From: Gnetum montanum
Taxonomy: Eukaryota > Streptophyta > Gnetopsida > Gnetales > Gnetaceae
Direction of reading: 5' to 3'
NCBI GenBank assembly: GCA_015680685.1
Contig: MNCI01014495.1
Coordinates: 645,279 to 709,278 of the forward strand
Length of the DNA stretch: 64,000 nucleotides
Shown in pieces: positions 58,450 to 64,000 of this stretch; the first letter of the stretch is position 1; each line of letters opens with the position of its first letter. The notes under the pieces were generated by a model. The model made no database searches, was not told where the DNA came from, and saw nothing but the letters and a program-made list of their open reading frames with translations. The translations under genes and the position numbers were made by a program.

Positions 58450-59600
58450 CCTCGATTGATTGGCATAGGTGGCCATCTCCCCCATGACTGAGTTGGAAGG
58501 GAGAGATCCAAAATAATGAGCAAGGTCATCCTCTCTCAGAGGTATTATGTGCACCAGTTGTTCTAAGTTCATGAAAGGGTTTGGTTTGTTGCACATTGAC
58601 CAATAATCTTTTATCAAGGCTTTCAAGTTTGTATATGGTCATGGCTCCTGAGGGAAAGGTTGTGTGAATGATGTAAGGCCCTTTCCATAATGTTTGAAAT
58701 TTTGTTTGTTGGGGCACATGTGTGGGGTTCTAGTAAAAGACCTTATCTCTTGGTTGGTACTTAACCTTTCAAATTTTTAAGTCATGACGTTGTTTGTTAT
58801 GTGCCTTGTGCAACTCATTTGATGATAGGGCAACTTGTTGGTTTTCGTCTAGCATGTTTAGAGTTGCCAATCTTTATTTTTGTGCTAGATCAAGGTCAAT
58901 GTGGAGGTCACATGCCATGGATAGTGTACGGAGCTCAGTTTGAATTGGAAGCTTTGGTAGCCTGTAGGGAGTTTCCAAGTGGAGCGATATGCCCAGAGAG
59001 CATTGTTTAGTTTAGTGCTCCAATCTCACCTATATTTGCTAATTGTCCTTATTAATATTTTAGTAATCTCCTGATTAGTGACCTCGGTTTGGCTATTAGC
59101 TTGGAAGTGATAAGGTGTAGTTAATTTATGTTTAACCCTAAGCGTTGCATCAACTTTCGAAAGGTTTGAAGTGTGTTCCATTATCTAAGATAAGTGCACG
59201 CAGCACACCAAACCTATTTACGACTTGTTGTTGTACAAATCGTGCAGTTGTAGACAATGTGCAGTCTGTTATCACAGTTGCTTCAGCCCATTTCGTTAGA
59301 TAGTCAACAACAACAATGATATAAGCTTTTCCATTGGACATTGGTGTAATGGGCCCCATAAAGTCTATTCCCCAAATGTTGAAGGGTTCCAAATGTTGAA
59401 TCCATTATTTCTGGCCCTCCATTATAGCAATCATTCCTCCATCACATTGATAGCGCTCACAGGATTGGACAAATTGATGGGCATCCTGAAATAGTGTTGG
59501 CTAGTAATACCCTGCAAGCAGGATCTTAAGAGCCAATCGTCTCCTTGCATAGTAACCCCCACAAGGGCCCTCATGAGCGTCTTGGAGAACTCTTAGTTGG
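58450..59600 (-). pseudogene. E5 integrase with C-terminal tail
   Basis: The minus strand has [18 protein letters not shown] with the first Asp, LILDNGTHF with the second (59150-59392), and, after a break where FKPFES replaces the normal sequence, HKLTTPYHFQANSQTEVTN with the Glu (about 59080-59130). C-terminal segments ISKYR-stop-DWSTKLNNAL and TLWKGPYIIHTTFPS, KLESLDKRLLVNVQQTKPF (58526-58717) follow. The zinc-binding part is near 59400-59590. Catalytic residues remain, but stops interrupt the frame. Confidence 0.85.
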
Positions 59601-59863
59601 TCCACATTGGGCGCACACCATCGAACCAAGCCATCAGGACAAACTTTGTAAAGTTGTTCGTTGATCTTCATGAAGTGCTTAGCTCTATGAAGAAACTATT
59701 GTTTCTTGCTGAAGTCCAGCTCCTGTGGTGTTTGTTGGGAAAGGAGATAGGTGAGAATGCTTCTATACCAATTCATTCCCAGGGGTTGGTTATTCACTAC
59801 ACCAGCAAAGAGGGTTTTGTCAGGAAAATGATCAGATATGACGTATTCATCCTCTTTGTTGTC

Positions 59864-61130
59864 TCAATGCAACCGAGATAAGTGATTTGCAACTACATTC
59901 TTGGTGCCCTTTCGATCTATCATCATTAGATCGAACTCTTGTAGGATTACTAGCCATTGTATAATACAAGGGCTAACTGTTGGCTTGTTCATGAGGAACC
60001 TAATTGCACTATGATCCGTATGAATGTACACTTTGTAGCCTAACACATAGTGCCTAAACTTGTCCAGTGCAAACACTACAGCCATTAATTCTTTTTTTGT
60101 AGTCGTGTAGTTAAGTTGTGCACCAAAGATACTCCTACTTGCATAACGGATGTAGTAAGGATGCTTTTGGTCATCTAACTATGTAAGTATGGCTCCTAAG
60201 GCATAATTGGATGCGTTAGTCATTATATGGAACGATTTGGACTAGTCAGGGGCTTGTAAAATGGGAGTTTCCATAAGCTTTTGTTTTAAAGTTTGGAATG
60301 CTTGTTCACATTCCCTGGTCCATTCGAATGATGCATCCTTCTTCGTTAGTTCTACCAATGGTTTGGAAATCTTGGAGAAGTTCTCAATGAATCTCCGATA
60401 GTAGCCAGTGTGTCGAAGGAATGCCCAAATGTCTTTGATAATTTTTGGTTGTTGGGGGATCCCTTGGATGACTCTAACTTTATCTGGGTCTACCTCTATT
60501 CTTGACTGTAAAATATTATGCCCAAGTACTACACCCTCTTGGACCATCAAATGGCTTTTTTGCTAGTTGAGCCTTAAGTTGGTTTCTACACATCATTTTA
60601 GCACTTGCTCTAATCGGTCCAGGGCTTGATCAAAGCTTGTCCCATAAGTAGAAAAGTTGTTCATAAAGACTTCCACTCCATTACCTATTTGCTATTGGAA
60701 TATGCTTAGAACTAAATGTTGAAATGTGGCAGGAGCATTGCACAAGCTAAATGGCATTTGTTTATATGCAAACGTTCCCCAAGGACTGGTGAATGTTGTT
60801 TTGGCTTGATCTTTTGATGCTATCCATATTTGGTTGTATCCACTATAACCATCTAGAAAACTATAATAGCGATGCCCTGCTATGGTGTCTAAGACTTGAT
60901 CAATGAATGGCAACGAAAAGTGATCCTTGAATGTTTCTATGTTTAGTAGCCTAAAATCTATACACATCCTCCATTTGCCTCCCTTTTTAGGCACAATCAC
61001 CAGAGGGCTAACCCATTCACTATTAGCAATGGGATATATGAACCCAGCCTTAAGAAGCTGTTCTATCTCTTCTTTTGCTATTTATTTCAATTTTGGGTTC
61101 AATCACCTCTGTGGTTGTTTTCAAGGTTTC
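59864..61130 (-). pseudogene. E5 RNase H and reverse transcriptase, catalytic site lost
   Basis: Fingers and palm: MIVPKKGGKWRMCIDFRLL, FLDGYSGYNQIWIASKDQ, TFTSPWGTFAYKQMPFSLCN (61000-60692). The FMDD box reads VFMNNFSTYG (about 60645-60675), so both catalytic aspartates are asparagines, as expected from two G-to-A changes. The connection has MMVQEGVVLGHNI and HTGYYRRFIENFSK (60550-60242). RNase H has VVFALDKFRHYVLGYK, TDHSAIRFLMNKP and VANHLSRLH (60085-59864). The linker to protease is INWGKLEIPERFKQEPLDL (61400-61345). Confidence 0.88.
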
Positions 61131-61618
61131 ATGGAGGGGTCCATGTAAATCCTATGCTGGCATATCCTAGGATCTATTCTGGTTAACTTGGGATATGACC
61201 AAGCAAAGGCTTTTGACCACTTGTTTATCACTTCCAACAGTCTTTCTTTTTGTTTGGGAACAAGTCTTACATTTATGATCTCCGATTTTCCATTTTCGAG
61301 GGTGATATACTCCAAACCGGTGGGAAATGATTTCAAATCTAGGGGCTCTTGTTTAAATCTCTCAGGAATTTCCAACTTCCCCCAGTTGATGTTTTCAAGG
61401 TTAAGGTTTGGAAGTTGGCAATGGACTTGCTCAAGTGTGTCTATGCTTCCAATGTAAGCACTAGTTATTCTCTCAGTTAATTCCATGCATGTTATCGAGT
61501 TGCTCTCTTGATCAGCCATCAACCACTGGGTGTCCTCTTGTCATGTGGTTGTTGCATACAGGCACCTTTGTATATTAATTTCTTGTGCACACCAATTACA
61601 TGCAGGCAATGCTAAACT

Positions 61619-62240
61619 TCACATAACCCATGATTTCTGCACACAATGGCACCCTATGTCACTGTATGCAATGCATGGAACTTTCTTCTTCTCGATCTTT
61701 CCAAAAGTGTTCTTCTTGAATATTTCCAGGGAAAGATTGCGGATTCCTAGGTGTGCATCTATAGTACTTAGCCATGCTGTTCCCATTATCATTGGGAAGT
61801 CCCTGTTATCATTGTTTACTTGTATCACTAGGAAATCAGCTGGATATGACCACCCACATACAGTGGTAATGATGTCCTCCACCAGTCCCAAGGGGACAGT
61901 GATGGACTGGTTGGCCAGCTCTAGTTGAATGTTACTCTTCCTTAATGGAGGAAGGTTCCAGGCTTTGTACATCTCCTGTGATATTAGGTTGACTTTGGAA
62001 CCTAAGTCCAGAAGAGCTTTACATGGTTCATTCCCAATGACTTGGAGATAGATTAGAGGACTTCCAGAATTAGAGAATTTCTTGGGAAGGTGGCCCACCT
62101 TAATCCAGTTAGTAACAGCATGTGTTAACATAATCATGTGTGTTAAGCTTGATTTTTGGGTTGAAGGAGGTCCCGAAACCTTATTTGGTATGGAGGTGTT
62201 TAGGTGTTCAATCGCTTGTGATGTTGAGGGCTTAGTCAGA
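61619..62240 (-). pseudogene. E5 protease remnant
   Basis: An open frame of 217 codons (62272-61619) begins MPKRPFFRTNNLTKPST and covers VMLTHAVTNWIKVGHLP-like sequence, KALLDLGSKVNLISQEMY, LVEDIITTVCGWSYPADF and FPMIMGTAWLSTIDAHLGI. The catalytic D-S-G reads D-L-G and the (L)GRPW signature reads GTAW, so activity is unlikely although the frame is open. Confidence 0.82.
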
Positions 62241-63145
62241 TTGTTGGTTCTAAAGAAAGGTCTTTTCGGCATAAGATTGTTAGAACCAACTGTGGGTTGA
62301 GGATTGAAAGCCCTCGTGACATTGGGTTGTTATGGTTGAGTGGGGAATACCCCTTGCATTGCTGGAGTAGGCGGTAGTGGAGCTATTGGTGTAAGAGTCG
62401 CAGATGGGTTTGGAAGATGGTATGTATGTGGTGTGTCTCTCCCAGGAGAAGGAGTCCTATAATACTCCCGAGCTTGGCAGTGACGTTGTGAGGTTGCGTG
62501 ACCAACAAAGTCACTTGGAGAGATTGGCTGCTGCACGTAATAGCCATATGGATTCGGTTGCCGGTAAGGGTATTGTTGCCTTGGCGGTGGCATCCCCCAT
62601 GACTGTGGGTATTGCCACTATTGGTGTTGCTCAATAGGTTGTGATGGAGTTCCACTTGGATAATATGTTAAGGGTTGGTGGAACTACCTTTGGTTACCTT
62701 GGGGATAAGGTAACCGTCAGGGTGCTTGCCATTTGTTAAGTTGTGGGTTGAGTGCATACACCCCAGACTCTTGTAGATGTGAGATTTTCCTTAGGATAGT
62801 CATACTGGCATATTTCACATCCATCATCATTGTCTGTATCAGAATCCACAACCTCTTCAATGATAGCCATTTTACCCTTACCTTTGTTACGTGCATGGTC
62901 CAAATCCCTCTTCTTCTTTTTATCATAGTCACTACTTTGCTCCCTAGACTCCTCTATGATTTTGAGAATGGTTTCAAATCTACTATCTAAGGAGTCCCAC
63001 ATTTGATCTACCTTAGCCAACACTTCTGTTGTTAATTTTTGAAGCGGCAAGGTTTTTTTGTTCACCATCTCCTCGAGTGGTGACTCTTCCTCCTTCTCAT
63101 AGAATCTCATTCCCCTTCTTCGAAGGGAAGGATTGCAGTTGTACT
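62241..63145 (-). pseudogene. E5 gag, C-terminal half
   Basis: It starts inside gag at YNCNPSLRRRGMRFYEKEEE (63140-63080), continues with LEEMVNKKTLPLQKLTTEV and a coiled coil (KVDQMWDSLDSRFETILKI), a basic linker, and CEICQYDYPKENL (about 62790-62830), in which the knuckle histidine is Tyr and the last Cys is lost through a small deletion. The proline/tyrosine-rich tail YYVQQPISPSD, YYRTPSPGRDTPHTY lies in 62593-62330. The N-terminal and capsid parts are missing. Confidence 0.82.
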
Positions 63146-64000
63146 TGTTGGCGACCGTTTGGGACGCGACCGCCAACGAGTGTCCTCGAACAGGATTTAG
63201 GTGCCCGCTGGTCTCTGGCTACACCAAGGCCCAGATACCTCCAAATAACTCAGTAGTTAATGTGAGTATGTGTGTGTGCTGTTGCGGCGTGCGGTTGTGT
63301 GCAATGTAACGATTGCGTGTGTGTGAAATACAAATGACTTACTTTAAGAGATTCAGCCAACTTTATCAAGTACTGTGAGTTATTGAGAGTTTCCTATTTT
63401 GTTCAAACTACCTAGTCTATGCGGTCCCTATAATACCTGCTTGTAACAAGTAAAATTTTGCATAAACATTTGAGCACAACTCCGCAAATCTACTCCTAAT
63501 TTTCCCCAGAGAGAGATATATAGTTCCACAAGAAAACTAGAAATAGAGCAAGATTCAAAGGAAATAGACAGAAAGAAAAGAAAGCAGATTTGTGTGGACC
63601 TCAAATATTTAAACAAGGTAAAATGACACGAGTAAACACTTCGCAATAAAGCTATTCCAAATTCAATATCTATGAATTGTTCAAACTTCCAAGACTCAAA
63701 CAAGCAATATCTTCAAGACAATCCTACTGTACTACCAAAAATTGCTGCGTAAACTACCATGTACGAGACTCCATTTTGGCTAGACAGTAGATGTCAACGA
63801 TTGCATTTAAACAGAACCTTTAAAAGACTTGACAATTTCTGATTGAAATAACACGGAAAATCACTCTAAAGATAAAAAGAAGCTATTCTGGTCCCATCAA
63901 AATACCAAAGATTTTCTGAACCCTCTCGACTACCAAATTGTTCCACGGCGTGACTACAAACAGAGGCTCTCTTCCAACAATCCAATAGCAGTTCCCAAAC
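63146..64000. other. Unidentified sequence truncating E5, possible LTR start
   Basis: From 63146 the sequence reads TGTTGGCGACCGTTTGGGAC, with a TG start and a local GTTGGCG/CGCCAAC inverted pair (63148-63178), then a GT-rich tract (63258-63325). Composition differs from E5. No coding motif is seen to the window end. TGTTGG is a common Copia LTR start and GTACT (63141-63145) could be a target duplication, but the far end is outside. Confidence 0.35.

Larger units (their letters stand above)
55873..63145 (-). mobile_element. E5: Athila-like element, 5' end truncated
   Basis: Minus strand: 3' LTR 55873-56639, post-pol 56640-58440, integrase 58450-59595, RT/RNase H 59864-61130, protease 61619-62240 and gag from 62241 up to 63145. 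There the capsid homology stops abruptly after YNCNPSLRRRGM and foreign sequence begins. The first half of gag, the primer site and the 5' LTR are absent from the window. Many frames are long, so the copy is comparatively well kept, but RT and protease catalytic residues are mutated. Confidence 0.85.

Overview
This 64 kb window looks like intergenic DNA from a large, repeat-rich plant nuclear genome. The evidence is a spliced plant-type nuclear gene, nested LTR retrotransposons of the Athila/Tat (Ty3/gypsy) type primed by tRNA-Asp, a Copia element primed by initiator tRNA-Met, degenerate LINEs and tRNA-derived SINEs. The old, heavily mutated repeats would fit a gymnosperm, but the sequence alone does not settle the species.

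Layout. 1-3608: a broken Copia element on the minus strand (gag with two zinc knuckles, primer site, LTR), apparently inserted in the leader of the next element. 3609-10233: Athila-like element E1 (plus strand), which lacks RT/RNase H/integrase and has a solo LTR (8555-9380) inserted exactly at its 3' LTR border. 10234-17334: SINE and LINE debris, a minisatellite and a perfect 21-bp inverted repeat. 17335-24134: element E2 (plus), again gag-protease without RT/integrase, with an assembly gap in its 3' LTR. 24135-29750: an LTR relic and a long minus-strand LINE. 29752-30200: a local tandem duplication.

30664-33096 (minus) holds the only convincing host gene: a five-coding-exon TOG/HEAT-repeat protein of 318 residues with a TATA box and an intron in its 5' UTR. 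34190-34652: a SINE cluster. 34653-54724: minus-strand Athila-like element E4, inserted in a SINE and itself split by plus-strand element E3 (36782-46754); both have paired LTRs and near-matching 5-bp target duplications. 55260-55872: a LINE 3' region interrupted by a SINE with target duplications. 55873-63145: a third pol-bearing element, E5 (minus), truncated by an unidentified sequence from about 63146.

The Athila-like elements share one plan: LTR of about 845 bp, a very short U3 made almost wholly of GATATC-centred palindromes ahead of a TATA box, a tRNA-Asp primer site, an arginine/serine-rich gag with a CX2CX3HX3C knuckle, protease, RT, RNase H and integrase, then about 2 kb of conserved post-pol sequence carrying a small unrecognised ORF. 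E1 and E2 look like deletion derivatives that would depend on pol-bearing relatives. All copies here carry stops or frameshifts, so none is expected to move by itself. The most promising less-described features are the U3 palindrome arrays, the gag-protease-only derivatives and the post-pol ORF.
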